A stretch of 64,000 bases of DNA, from positions 44,314,001-44,378,000 of the forward strand of contig NC_091249.1 in assembly GCF_042477335.2 (NCBI RefSeq), in the 5' to 3' direction. Below are positions 41,529 through 55,117 of this stretch, piece after piece (the first letter of the stretch is position 1; every line of letters starts with the position of its first letter). The notes beneath the pieces are model-generated. The model ran no database searches and was not told the DNA's origin. It saw only the letters and a list, made by a program, of their open reading frames with translations. The position numbers were made by a program, and so were the translations under genes. This DNA is from Ovis canadensis. Taxonomy: Eukaryota; Chordata; Mammalia; Artiodactyla; Bovidae.

Positions 41529-43479
41529 CTTCTCTGCCTATAAGACCCTCAGAGAGGTAAATATGTGAAAGAGGCAATGGAATGTAAGAAGGATATAAGT
41601 TACATAATAAAAAGGGAAAGTAAAAGAATTAGCCTTATATCAAATTCTGTCAATGATCTCGCTCTTCATAAAGTTGCACTTGTCCTCACAGCTAGCAGTG
41701 CGGGCCTGTTCATAGGACAATTGCCTCCATTTCAATGGAACTTTTTCAAGGTTGTGTCACACTGCTTTTGGTGGAGTTCTAAGAATTTGGGGAGAGATTT
41801 TAATTGTTGACCTTGGAATGTGGATTTCTAAGAACTATGTATATCCGTTCAGTCATTACATAAAGGTTTCTTAAGCATCTATCACTAGAAAATGTGGATG
41901 TGTGTGTTTGGGACTGGAAGAAGGGAGATGAGGGTAACATGGAGAGGAGGCTTAGGAAGGCGCATGAAATCGTTTAAGCTAGATAAATTCCTTGAGAGTA
42001 CAGCATATTGTAGTTCTGTTCATTTTAGGCTTGAAATAATATTTGAACTTGTAATATGTATCCTCTCCTTTCACAGAGGTTACAATCAGTATTTTTCTTT
42101 TCAGAGAAGCAGAAAGACACATACTGGAGCAGAAAGGCAGGACCATCTATTGTTGCTTTCATCTTTGGGCTCTGAGAGAGGTAGCTATATCTATTATGGT
42201 CTCTCTCTCTATGGATATATGATATATAATTATAATTTGAGCTTACTTTTAGAAATGAATATGTTTGGCAGAAACCAAAACAATTCTATAAAGCAATTAT
42301 CCTTCAATTAAAAAATAAATAAAATAAAAAATAAAATTAAATTTTAAAAATGAATATGTTAAGAGTATAATTTGTATAGGTGAGTATTGTTTTCAAATTT
42401 CTATGTCAGGAAGCTATATATCAATTTCATTGATGATGCTGTTGCTCTAAAATGTGTAACTCTCACCCTCAACACATATTTCACACACGCTATATACACA
42501 CACGAGTCCTTTGGTTTGGCTTTGAGAGCCATCAGTGCAGAAGTGAATGGTCTTGTTACCTTAAAGTTGTGCTTAGTTCACCTGAGAGCCGTGGGATCCT
42601 AGAATGCTGCCCTGATATGCAGGCATGGTTGGCACCAAGAAAAGATGAAGAAATGGTATGTGGAGCTGGATATTAGTGGCCCAGCTGGCAGCATCATCAA
42701 GGGGTGGTTTGTGAGGTTGAGCCTAGTTTTCATGACATCAGCACTGATGAGTCTGAGTAGGTGAACTAGGGCCACTGAAGATGAATATATGAGTAGGAAC
42801 CACCAGAAGGATCACACTGAACTTTTTCCTACCACTTCCAAAGAGTTCTAAGTCATTCTTGTGTTTAGGAACCAGAGGCAAATGGTTCTAGGAGCCTTAG
42901 TCTTGATTTCAGAAACTTAGTTTAACCGAAGGCATGAACAGACAAAGGACTAAGAAAACCCTTAAGATTCACTTTTCTCTCTCTCTTTACACATCTCTCC
43001 TCCTCATCTGATAGTCCTGATAAGCCTACCTGGTATTTCACTGAGAAAATATAAGCTTACATACTGTAGCTTTGCCTTCACTTGCATTCAACCTGCTCCT
43101 GAAATAGAGAAACATCCCCTGGTACTAAACCCCTCCACTTCACAGGACAGAACCCCAGCCCTGGTTCCTGTTTCTCCTTCAGGTTTTACATTTGCTTGTA
43201 TCACCTCTCCTGCTTTTTTTTTAACCTTCCTCTCTCTACTGGCTCCTGATCCAAAATAATCAAATATATTCTACAAGCTCCCATCTTTTAAGGGAGCCTC
43301 TCTTAACCGAAAGTCTCTATTTCTAGCCTACCTATTATTTCTCTCCCGATCTCTAAGCCAAATTTCTCAAAACACATCCAATATCACCCATACACTCTGC
43401 AGCCCCCATCATGACTGAATGTGTTCTCTCCAAGTTTGTCAAACTAAATCCACATGGCCAAATCAAATAGATTTTCTGG
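41529..43479. other. Non-coding; short L1 tail
   Basis: A LINE-1 3' tail on plus (AAAGCAATTATCCTTCAATT, then an A/T-rich end) lies at about 42262-42346. The 139-codon frame at 41892-42311 runs into this tail and is not a gene. The L2 element below may begin inside the 3' part. Confidence 0.45.
42262..42346 (+). mobile_element. LINE-1 extreme 3' end
   Basis: The segment GGCAGAAACCAAAACAATTC, then AAGCAATTATCCTTCAATTA and an (AAATAAAATA) tail, is the last 80 bases of a ruminant L1. Confidence 0.65.
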
Positions 43480-44855
43480 CATTCACCTTGCTCCATCCTT
43501 CATCCCACCTCTGTGCATTGCGTACTGTTCCCCAGACCCTTATTCTCCACATTTTCTCCTGTCAACAGTGCTCAGGGCACCAAACTCTCAAGTCATTTAT
43601 CCAGCATTTCCAGTCAGTCATTCTCCAACTCCTTCTTCTCTAACCTCTAAATACTGTAATGCTTCAGGGTCAGTCCTGGGCTGATTTTTCAAGTCCTACA
43701 CTCATTCTGATGACTTTAAATATATATTAACAATGCACAAATATATATCCCAGCCCACTTCCTCTTTTGAGATTCAAACTTATATATTCAGCCTGACTTA
43801 TCTAGTTAGATGTCTCACAAGCATTTTTTTTTTTGCCAGAAATTTTATTTTTTATTTGGGAAGAAAATAATAAAGTCTTATAGTTACAAATGGCCATAAC
43901 AAAGAATGATTCTCAATGAATGATAGAGATATAGTATAAATAGATCTCTATCTCCTTGCACTGTCTTAAGATATTATCGTGGCTCAAATCTTCCTCTATC
44001 AATGTCTGTTAGTTGTGTGTTTAATAACTTAAGACATATACATTCATCACAAATAAAACTGTCTTTCTACCCCTCACTGGTTACACATTATGCTCTGTGC
44101 TTACCCAATCCCGCCCACTCTAGAACTTTCACCATTCTTTCAGACCTACTTAAAGTGTCTCACAAGAGTTGTGAACTCAGTCATGTCCAGAATGGAAAAA
44201 TTGGTCTTCATCACAACAGCCTATCTGTTTCTCAAGGTTTTCCCATCTTAGAAAGTGAAACAACTGGTACAGTTGCTCAATTTAGAAATCTGGGAGTCAT
44301 CCTCAACCCTCTTCCTTACTCCTCCACATCCCAACTATTACCAGGTTCTGCCCACTGTCCCTTTTTTCCTATCTCTGATACCAACACCCTAGGCTAGGCT
44401 ATCATCCACTTTCACCTGGATTCCTGCAACAGCCAAATAGGGTGTCCCTATGTCCACTGGGCAGCTGTGCTGTTTCCACAGCTTTACCATGTGTGCCTGC
44501 CCCTTCCTTCATTTGACTCTACTTGTGGATTTTTCAGTTCCATTTTAAGATCTTTCTTACCGCAAGGCCTTCGCACAGAATGTCTCCTCCTCCTGTACTT
44601 CCATTCCCCTGACATCCTCTTGGCTAATGTTTTCACACCTTCCATGTCTCAGCTGAAATGTCACTTCCTCCCAGAGGTTTTCTCTAACCAAGCACCTGAA
44701 TGTCCACCTCCCACCATTAGACACTGTCACATTACAACTTGAAATTTTATATTTATTTTTATTTAAATTTCATATCATTTCCTCCATAGGGCTAAAAACT
44801 CCATGAGATCAAGAACTGTGTCTTTTTAATGATTCTACATTTAGTACTTAGTCCA
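43480..44855 (+). repeat. L2 LINE fragment
   Basis: Old L2 text is recognisable in order: TTCAGGGTCAGTCCTGGGCT (43664), TGACTTATCTAGTTAGATGT (43794), AAATCTGGGAGTCATCCTCA (44286), GCTGAAATGTCACTTCCTCC (44652), CCATGAGATCAAGAACTGTG (44802). A 350-base insertion-like stretch lies around 43830-44180. Frames here are relics. Confidence 0.65.
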
Positions 44856-44859
44856 AAGC

Positions 44860-45065
44860 AAGTAAGTGAAGTCACTCAGTCATGTCCAGTTCTTTGTGAC
44901 CCCATGGACTGTAGCCAGGCTCCTCTGTCCATGGAATTTTCCAGGCAAGAGTACTAGAGTGGATTGCCATTGCCTTCTCCAGGGGATCTTCCTGACCCAG
45001 GGATCAAACCCAGGTCTCTCACATTGCAGGCAGGTGCTTTACCATCTGAGCCACCATGGAAGCTC
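44860..45065 (-). mobile_element. Bov-tA SINE
   Basis: Minus-strand copy; head end at 45065 (CCACCATGGAAGCTC). A small deletion in the body near 44915. Confidence 0.88.
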
Positions 45066-45191
45066 AAGAATGTCTAACAAGAATGATCTGTTGAATGAAC
45101 AAACTTTTGTCCTCTTAACCCTGCTTAACTAACACTCAGCCTGGCACCATAGCCCTACCCTTTTTGTATGACACGTATGCTTCTCTCTTTG

Positions 45192-45399
45192 AAGTGAAGT
45201 GAAGTTGCTCAGTCGTATCCGACTCTTTGCGACCCCATAGACTGCAGCCTGCCAGGCTCCTCTGTCCATGGGATCTTCTAGGCAATAGTACTGGAGTGGA
45301 TTGCCATTTCCCTCTCCAGGGAATCTTCCCAACCCAGGGCTCGAACCTGGGTCTCCCGCATTGTAGACAGACACTTTACCGTCTGAGCCACCTTGGGTC
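45192..45399 (-). mobile_element. Bov-tA SINE
   Basis: Minus-strand copy starting at its 3' side with (GAAGT)n, 45190-45206. The head end is CTGAGCCACCTTGGG. Confidence 0.88.
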
Positions 45400-45401
45400 T
45401 C

Positions 45402-45575
45402 TGGAGTTAGACACATCTGGCTCTGACACCCTCTGTGTGACTCTAGGTTAGGTGCTTAGCCTCAGTTTTTCTACCTGGAAAGTAGGGAGATGTATCTGTC
45501 TTATAGTAATATTATGAAGACTAAAATGAGGACATGGACATAAATCCCTGGCCATAGATGCATTCAGTACAGGTC
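45402..45575 (-). repeat. MIR SINE
   Basis: Inverted MIR text: TGACTCTAGGTTAGGTGC, TTAGCCTCAGTTTTTCTACC, and a weak continuation to about 45575. Diverged. Confidence 0.5.
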
Positions 45576-45619
45576 ATCTCCCTGTATCGCAGGCCTCCTA
45601 ATAAGCTCCAAACACTTTT

Positions 45620-45797
45620 TACCTGGGTTGGGAAGTTGGCACCCACTCCAGTGTTCTTGCCTGGAAAATTCCATGGACAGAGGAACCTGGCAGGCTACAG
45701 TCCACGGGGTCACCAAGAGTTGGACACTACTGAGCAACTAAGCACACAGCACAAGCACTTTTTACTTCATACACACACACACACACACACACACACA
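45620..45797 (+). mobile_element. Bov-A SINE 3' part with (AC)n tail
   Basis: Body from CTGGGTTGGGAAGTTGGCAC to GAGCAACTAAGCACACAGCA. A pure (AC)13 microsatellite at 45771-45797 follows a few bases later and is likely polymorphic. Confidence 0.85.
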
Positions 45798-48700
45798 TCT
45801 TAACAGTGTTCCAAGACGTGAACCCATCCACTCTGCCCTTCTGAGTCTTTCTGAGTCTCTGATTGTCACTTTCTAACTAAGAGGTTTGCCTTTGGAGAAT
45901 GAGATACTTAGCGATGGAACAGCACTGATGATATTAAACCAAAGACACAACGGTAGTCCTAAACAAATGGAATTTGTATTATAAGGGCACATTCTCAAAT
46001 ATATTTGGCGGTAACACAAAGAGAAAGGCAGTAAATAATATTTTTGAGTGTAGAAGGCATTACTCTAAAAGAAAACACCAGATGGCAGCAGCAGATGCTA
46101 GAGATGTGTCTGATGGGATTGTAGCTCAGCCCTCTAGGATGCTAAGGACAGCTTAAAACTACATTCAGAGACACAAACCTTTGTTAAAAAAAGAAAAAGA
46201 CAGATTTCCCTGAAGAAAAAGAATGCCTATTTTATAACATAGTATCAGATTTTTAGAAACAGTGTTTCACATGTTATCATCAAAATACTAAGAAAATAAC
46301 CCCAAGCGTTATGTAACTAATAAAAGGTAGTTAAACAAAGCCTTCATTCTGGTTTGTAGTTATATTTAATTAACTGTCAATCTGTGTTTCAGTTAGCCAG
46401 AAAGGCCTTAAGTCAAAGACTGAAACACTATCAGCTTATGGAAAAGGGCAAACTTTTCCCCAAATATTAAAGACAAATATTAAAATGTGTTCACTCATAT
46501 TAAAATAGGGGTCAAGAGTGACCTCCATTCTCGCACTTCCAGCACCACTTAGGACACTGCTTGCTAAAATAGAAATCAAAGGATCACATTAAGCTCCAAA
46601 TTAAACTTTAAACTGATAATCTCTAGTTTCCCACATTATGCATCTAATTTCATCTGCAAGTAACATGACTTTTAAAATCTTGCTAAACTGGATATTGCTT
46701 GCTCAGGCTTTCCTTCTTCTAGAGGGAAAAGGGGGAGTGCGATGCTGCTCTGATACCACATAACAGCAGAGCAAACCCTTTTAAATGAAAATCCGCTTTG
46801 TGGATGTCATTCCTCTTTCATACTGCACGGTGTCTCTCACAATGTCACTGTGAAATCAGAGAGAGTGAATTCAGTCTTAGATTTTGGATGACAAGCAATG
46901 GGACAAGTTCAAACCCATTCCGTGGTGAGAGGCAAAGCAGAGCTGGCGCAGAATGCACATTGATGACTTGGGTTGGGGGGTTTGTCTTAGGGATCTCGGC
47001 GTTTTCTTTGTTTAGATTTGACTGAAGGGTAACAGGAGCATTTGTCATCAGAGAACCGAGCCAGTCTACGCAGGAGGAACACTCTGAGCGGAGGGTAACT
47101 CACTCTGCCAGCGAAACAGTCATTGTTGCCCAACTGCAGGGAATTATTTCCAAGTTCTGTGGTCATAATTCTGAAAATGTTTTTCTTACCTGAGTTCACT
47201 ATGAGATTGAGCCCCCTGAAAACACTGGGCAAGATCGCTGATTCTAACATGAATTCAGATCAAGGATTCTAGGGGGAAATTGTTCTAACTGGCATAAGGA
47301 AAAAGGAAGCAAACATCTGAACTGAAAAAACCACGCGTGTGTCTCACAGTCAGCCAAAAGTCGGCCGCCACAGGCAGATGAAATTCTGAAATCCAATAAT
47401 GCACAGGGCGTTTTCTTTATGGAAATGAACGATTCACTGCACTATCTAAATCTTACATAATACAAAGAAAAGAAAAACAGCAATAACAGAGTCCAATAAC
47501 AACCACAACAGAAAACTACGTTCCCCAGGAGAGGCTTTCTGCTGAAAGTGCAACGCAGTGGCAAATGTCTTTTCAAGGGAAGGAATAAAGTCTGTTGGTT
47601 CAAGAGGTCTTATTCCTCTTGGAAGCCTAGGAGTTTTCTCCATTTTAATGAACCCTAGCTTGCTCCAGATCTGGCAGCTGAAGGGACCCTAGGTTGGATG
47701 ACCTTACTATGCCCTCCACTAAAGCCTGTGTGGTCCCCAAACAGGCCAAGGCACATCTGACGGTGGTGGGTGCCAGTTTCTCACTGACATGTGCCTTTTC
47801 AGGTTAGGAGCAGAGTTGGCTGTGCTCTGACATAGCTGTCGTGTCCTCCTGATGCCCTTGTTTTGACGGACTCCCTCTGATCTAAACGTGAAAGTCACTG
47901 ACAGCCATCACTGGCCTCCTGTCCTGACAGTCTCCTCTCCAGATGACTCAGTGAGTCAGGAGGTGTCCTCCTGTGGAGCTGGGGGCCCAGGCCAGCCTCT
48001 TTTAGCAGTTGTGACTGAGTGAGAACATGCTATGCTCAGCCTGCTGGCTCCACTCTGGGGAGCACAGAGTCTGTGTTACAACAACAAGCATGAGCATTCT
48101 GACCACGCTCATCCCTGTCTCAAGTTCTGTAATGAGGACATTTAAAGAAAATGCATACAATCAGGAAACAGTGCTGAATGTCAGAACACTAACCGGAGCT
48201 CTTGATTTGTGGCTCTAAGACATGGATTCTTTTGCTTGCTGAATCCAGACCCCACATGTTTTGGAAGAAAAGCAACAGCCAAAAGATGAGAAAAACAGTT
48301 CGTGTTTATGAGACCAGCCTGAAGCCCATGCCACACTTACGAGTTTGGGTTTTCATTCGGCAAAGAAACTATCTGTTCTTTCTTCAAGTTCATCGGAAAA
48401 TATGCCCATTAGTCTGACTCTTCGGCTTTAGGATCATTGTTTTGGAATCTTCCAAGCCAGCAAGTGAAAGATCATTTCATTTTAAACATGGAAGTTTGGA
48501 AAAAGCACCTGACATTTGCCCAAGTAATACAATAAAAAAATAAAAAAGTAATGAAGAACAACTGGATTAAAAATAAAGGATGTCTTCCCACCCCCCAATC
48601 AGTCTGGTTTAACTGTTTACAATAGCTTGGGTTACCTTAGTTTCCTGAAAATAGTTCACTTAAAGAACCCCTACAGGTGGGGCCTTTCAAGCAGCAAGTC

Positions 48701-49651
48701 GTAGAGAAAAGACCTTGACAGCCTCCTATTTCTCATGATTTGATGTTCTGTAAAGTGTGACACGTGGCAAGACAGCCACTTCCCTTGCTTCATGGCAGAA
48801 TGGAGCACATGGACCTCACCTTATCTTGCAGGTAGCCATCCTCAAAAGCAAACTTCCCCAATCCTGGTTGATGATGAAATTTCAGGTCAAGACCCAGTGA
48901 CACTTCACTATATAGGCTGGGGACCCCTAGGGTCATGCTTATTTACAACTGCCCAAATCAGGGGTCACAGCCTGGTGTCTGACCCAAACATGGGGTCCAG
49001 AGCAGCAGCAGGAACTGAGTATTTCCCAGATCCATGAACACACCTAGTTGACTCTCGGTTTGAGTAGGAGTTACTTCCCCATAGACTATAGCCATGTAAG
49101 CATTAAAAGAAAGCATGCTGCACTGTAGAGCATGTTCAGTTCTGCAAGTGCTCCGGTGTTTAATTACTGCTAAAGTCATCTGGGGTTTTTGACACAGATT
49201 CTATTTTAGAACGATAAACTCACCATCACCCAGTGTTGCCAAAAGTGAATTCCTAAGGTAGACTACTAAAATAAACCAGTAATAAATATTGGCAGTTGGA
49301 ATGGGAATGATATCTCTGTAATGTAGACACAGCATTACTGACTCATTTTCAAATGCCAGTCTCTCCCAAGGATTATTGGTATGAGGGATTCAGAGAAGAA
49401 AGAAGTCCATCTCTCTTTTAGGCAGCAGAATGAAAGAGGACCAGGGACCCACTGGGCAAGGATGTTTTTATATCTGCTGTGCCAATGGAGGTATAGCCCC
49501 GGAGTCCAATAGGGGGTCAACTTAGGTTTCACTGAGGCAGAAATGGGCACTGAAGGAAAACCATCCTAGGGGATGAGGGAGCTGATTCCAGGGGCATTTT
49601 TCTCTCATTCCCCTGGAGGTAGAATGTACCCCCAGGCCTACCCGATGCATA
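45798..49651. other. Non-coding between ZNF474 and ZNF474-like gene
   Basis: No young repeat for nearly 4 kb. The only coding-like hint is a minus-strand open stretch with a strong donor at 47190. The 3' untranslated region of ZNF474 must start at 49651. The only hexamer candidate I found is ATTAAA at 49164-49159 (minus), with no clear G/T-rich element after it. Confidence 0.45.
47190..47270 (-). other. Candidate exon end with strong splice donor
   Basis: On the minus strand an ATG at 47250-47248 opens a 20-codon stretch that meets CAG/GTAAG (last exon base 47190). The donor is near-ideal. The surrounding 46950-47420 is richer in CpG than average. It ends in phase 1, so it cannot splice in frame straight to the phase-0 exon at 25616. 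It could be a non-coding first exon of the ZNF474-like gene, or chance. Confidence 0.25.
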
Positions 49652-50911
<1,260 letters not shown>

Positions 50912-50944
50912 CTGCAGGGGAAATATAAATCAAGAAGTTATTGC

Positions 50945-50994
50945 ATACACACACATTCATACACACACATTCACGTGAACACACACACACACAT
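50945..50994. repeat. (CA/TG)-rich interrupted microsatellite
   Basis: Three CA runs separated by TTCAT and TTCACGTGA. It lies 34 bases upstream of the ZNF474 acceptor and reads as a TG tract in the transcript. Confidence 0.85.
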
Positions 50995-52814
50995 ATTTTA
51001 AGTTGATAAAGAACGGTGATTTTTTTGACTGAGCATCCTCTTCGGCTATCATAATAACTGCACATAGGATTTGTTCAGTAAATGTTCAAAAAAATATGAA
51101 AAACATTTCTGTTATGAACTGCACTGTTGCCGCATCAAACAAAGGCAGTGTTCATTCGATACTGCAAAGGAAGATGGACAATTACTGCACATCTCAACAC
51201 ATATGGTATGAACCAAGAAGCATGGTGGTGAGGTCATGCAGCAGAGAACCGAGGCTTCTGAAAACTAGATTAATGAAACTGCGGATCAAGTACAAAAGAC
51301 CTTCCATTACCTTAGGGGTTCTTTTTAGTGCCATGGATCCCTTTGTCAGTTCTTTGAAGCCTATGGACCTCTTCCCAGAATAATAATTTTTAAAGAAAAA
51401 TAGAAAATTCTTACTAGTACAAGTGAAACTAATTTTATTGAAATAATTTATCAAATATTTTTAGTTGTGATTTCTCTTTTACTTGAACTATAGTCACAGG
51501 CCAGACTTTTTGAGTGTCCATGAGCCTAAGGTTAAGAACCAGCAGAAGTAATTAAAGCTTGAACAGGTAGATTATCAGGAAGCCTTCAGAGTGAGTTAAG
51601 CTTCTTATAACCTACCAGGTATCCACGCTTCTTTATTATGGGACTGGAGTATTAATAAATTATGGCTGTAATTGTTAAGCCAAGAATGCAACCTTGGGCT
51701 CTATTCTTCCTGGTGGTCTATCTGTACAGCTTCCCTGGGATGAAGATGCTCAGACTTCAGTTGATGTTTCTTTAACAGATGTTGTATTTATGTTCTTGTT
51801 TTATGCAGATATATCTTCTTATAGACATCAGTCTACCTGTCACACTATCTTTTTTTAAAATAAAAACATGGCCAACAATTTTCCTAAACTAGAAGAAAGG
51901 ACTGATAAGATCTCATTACAGTCAGAAGCCAAAGGAGTTTTTACCTTGGGGAAAGGCATGAGTCAGTTTTATCCCGGTCTACAACCTAGTTCAAGAAAGA
52001 TTATCTTCAAAAGTCTTAGGACCTTCTTCATTTCCTGAAGGATGACCTCACTCTGGATTAGGGGTTCTTTAGCATTGGCTCCCATTCACAGAGGGAGCGG
52101 CACCTGATCTGAGGCTAGATCCTACAGCCATTGGCAGGCACTTGAGTTCAAGCACACCAAGGACAGCTGTGCTGGTTATATCAGAACACTGTTCAGGCAC
52201 TGCGGCTGAGAAGGGACAAAAAGTTGTGAGATCTGCACTCAGTTCCTGCATTTTGGTGCCAAGAAAAGTGTGAATCTTTGCAATCAAGGCTATCAAATCA
52301 GCTCTGGCACAGAAAAGGAAGTTATTCTTCATTTTGACAGATCCTAAGACAGTGATATGAACACATGTGACAAAAGAATGTGCTGGCCCCAAACAGAATG
52401 ACCAACACAGAAAATGAGGCTTGAAGAAACAAAATTTATCACTTGATTATCACCATCCAAAAGAGAAAGTGGCTCTAGAGAACACAAAGAACCCAGTAAA
52501 ATTATTTCATTAGATTTTAAACAGCACATGGGTAAAATAATCCCCCAAACCACTCTGCTTTGTTGGTTCTGATTTCTTATTAACCAAGGATTTCCTGTTT
52601 TAGTTTCCCATTTTCCTTGTTACCAAGAAGTTGCACATAGCAAAAGTATTTAAGGAGACCAATAAGAAAAATTACTGCAATCAAATAAACTAAACTTGTG
52701 AAACTTCCCTAAACTTGCTTACAATCTTCCCTCTTCACCATGCTGCTCCCCGCAGATGAAAATTCTGAGAAAGACCCATGACTTGCCCCAATAATTCATC
52801 CATCTCTTTTATGT
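50995..52814. other. Non-coding, no recognised feature
   Basis: Presumed intron or 5' flank of ZNF474. Unique sequence with no exon that I can support. Confidence 0.4.
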
Positions 52815-53065
52815 TAAAGATAACTAATATTTATTTAATGTTAACTATGCATCTGACGTTGCACTAATTTTTACGTACATAATTATAGTTAATTCTCAAA
52901 TGATTATCAGATAGGTATTATTATTTTAATTTTTACAAATGAATAAACTATGACTCAGAAAAGACAAGTAACTTGCCCAAGACAGTCAGTTTCTAAATGA
53001 CAGAACTGGGAATCAATTCCAGCTCTCTTTGGCTCCAGTCCTTGACTCTTTCCATTATTCATTCT
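52815..53065 (+). repeat. MIR SINE
   Basis: Clear MIR order: TAGGTATTATTATTTTAATT, ACAAATGAATAAACTATGAC, AAGTAACTTGCCCAAGACAG, GGCTCCAGTCCTTGACTCTT. Nearly full length. Confidence 0.75.
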
Positions 53066-54639
53066 GTCTAAAATTCCACCGACAGAGCTTCTTAAGTTTT
53101 TATCCCTATTTTAATGTACAATTCATATGCCCCATGGGTTTATGAAGGTAACTAAGCTCTCACCCGCTTTTATGCTCCCCTTTAGAAGAAGGAAGGGGTG
53201 AGAGGGAGGAGGGGAATAGGGCACAGAAGAAGAGAAATCTTTGAGATGGAAAAAGCAGGTGAGAAATCAGGGTTACTGAAGACAGCGTTTCTCCTTAAAG
53301 CAACAGGGATCATTTTATTTTGCTGTGAATGGTTTTCTAGAAGTTATTCTCTGTATGATGTGCAAAACATACCCTTTCCTGATCTCCCCAGTATCCTTAA
53401 GAAAAATCTGTAGTACTAGCTGCAGATGGTGGGTGAGGGGAATTGGGGTGCAATAGTGGGTGCAGAGTGAAAGTGAAAGCTGCCCAAAGAGGTCAGACTG
53501 GCATCCAGTCTGCAGCCCTGTCGCTACTTTGATTAGGAATGGATCTTTATGCATGCAGGCGTTCATGCCTTTTCTCTGCAGCAAAAAATGACAAAGAATC
53601 ATAAAATTCCCATTGAATCTTCATCTTTTCTTTTTTAATCATCCTCATTCCTCCTTCAATGTCCTCCTGAAAATTGTCTTATTGTCATTAAAGGTATCGA
53701 TGTATGGACAATGAGGTAGCTAGGACCAAGTGACACCTGGGGAGACTGAGGTGTTTACTAGAAAAATTTATGATATTTCTGCCAACGAGTCTGCTAAAGC
53801 AATGTGACAAAGCACAGCAGGGTCAGTTGCTCTATCCTATAAGTTCTAAAAGTGAAAGTGCTAGAAAATACTAACTACAAATACTTAACTCACTTAAGAA
53901 TTTGGCCTCTCACCCAGACACGTTGTAAAGCAACGTTGCTAGTTTATAAAGAGAACCACTTTGCAAAGCCAGCCAGTTTCACCCCAAGCATTCATGGAGA
54001 AATATTCACTCCAATTGGCCTGAATTATTCATTTTGACCATATTTGCACATAGGCCATTTAAAGAATGTCTTGGAAGGCATCATGTTTTATCAATATGAT
54101 GCCATTTTTCCATGCCCTTTGGACTTCATGGGAAGGGAGAGACAAACTCACGAGGATGAATATAATAACCATGAAAATCCAAAAGCTATCTTAGCATTAG
54201 GGGGCATTTTTTTAAAAGAGAGGGGAAAGAACTCAAGTAGAAGTATGTGGTCTTCTAAAAAATAATTTAGTTCTTTGAAACAAAACAAATGTGTGATACA
54301 TGACCCCTTCTCCGCCAGTATAGAATCCAAATCCTTTAAATGGACAAATGAATAAAAATGAATAAATAAGAAAGGTAGACTTGGGTTTTATGCTGCCTCT
54401 GAGAAAAATTATTAAATAGAGAAAGTTTGTCTTCAGTGTCCTCCATCGACCCCATTCAGTAGCCTCCCCTGCTCAGTACCCTCATATACACTCTACTCTT
54501 CTTACTGATGAAATCTTGCTTTCAAAAAAGAGCTGATACACTAAGGCTTACAATTGATGAGGTAATATCCCTCCCAGAGTCTGGTAGAGACAGCTAGTTT
54601 CCTATTAATAGTTATTCTGCCCAAACTCCCTCAAGTTAA
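53066..54639. other. Non-coding, no recognised feature
   Basis: Unique sequence; frames of 60 to 95 codons on both strands without domains. Confidence 0.4.
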
Positions 54640-54962
54640 TAGAGCCCCACTTTCTAGCTGGCACATGATTTCCTAGCCAAAAGTCTACAGGCTTCTTTGT
54701 AGCTAGTGGAAGTATTGTGTGGCACTTGTAAAAACTCTTCTTGAAAAGTAGGGGACCAACCTACTCCTCTTCTCTTCCTGCATACTGATGACTGATGGCT
54801 GGAGCTCCAGCAGCCATCTTGGGGCAGATTGTATGCATGTAACACTTAACAGACAGAGTAGAGAAATGGATGAATCTGGGTCCTTGAAAATGCTACAGCC
54901 ATCTTACAAACTCTGGAGGGACTTCCTTGGGCCTTACTTACATAAGAGAAATAAATGTTTTT
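54640..54962 (+). repeat. Ancient interspersed repeat, LTR-like
   Basis: The segment ends GAGAAATAAATG followed by a T-rich run, and carries GGATGAATCTGGGTCCTTGA. This resembles the family of the 16469-16715 repeat. Unassigned. Confidence 0.35.
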
Positions 54963-55117
54963 TTTGTTTTTGTTTTTTTTGTGTGTGTGTATTTTAGTTA
55001 GTTAACATGGAGGTAGGCACAAAATGAATTAAAACAGTGATATGTCAAATTTCAAGATCTTTTTTTGATGAGAAAAAAAATTAAAGGGTTTATAGGGCAA
55101 AATTGACTTATTAAGAA

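Noticed and set aside
41892..42311. 139-codon open frame on plus
   Set aside because: It runs into an L1 tail at 42262 and has no domain.
47190..47250. 20-codon stretch at 47250 as the first coding exon of the ZNF474-like gene
   Set aside because: It ends in phase 1 while the exon at 25616 starts in phase 0, so a direct in-frame join is impossible; kept only as a possible non-coding exon.
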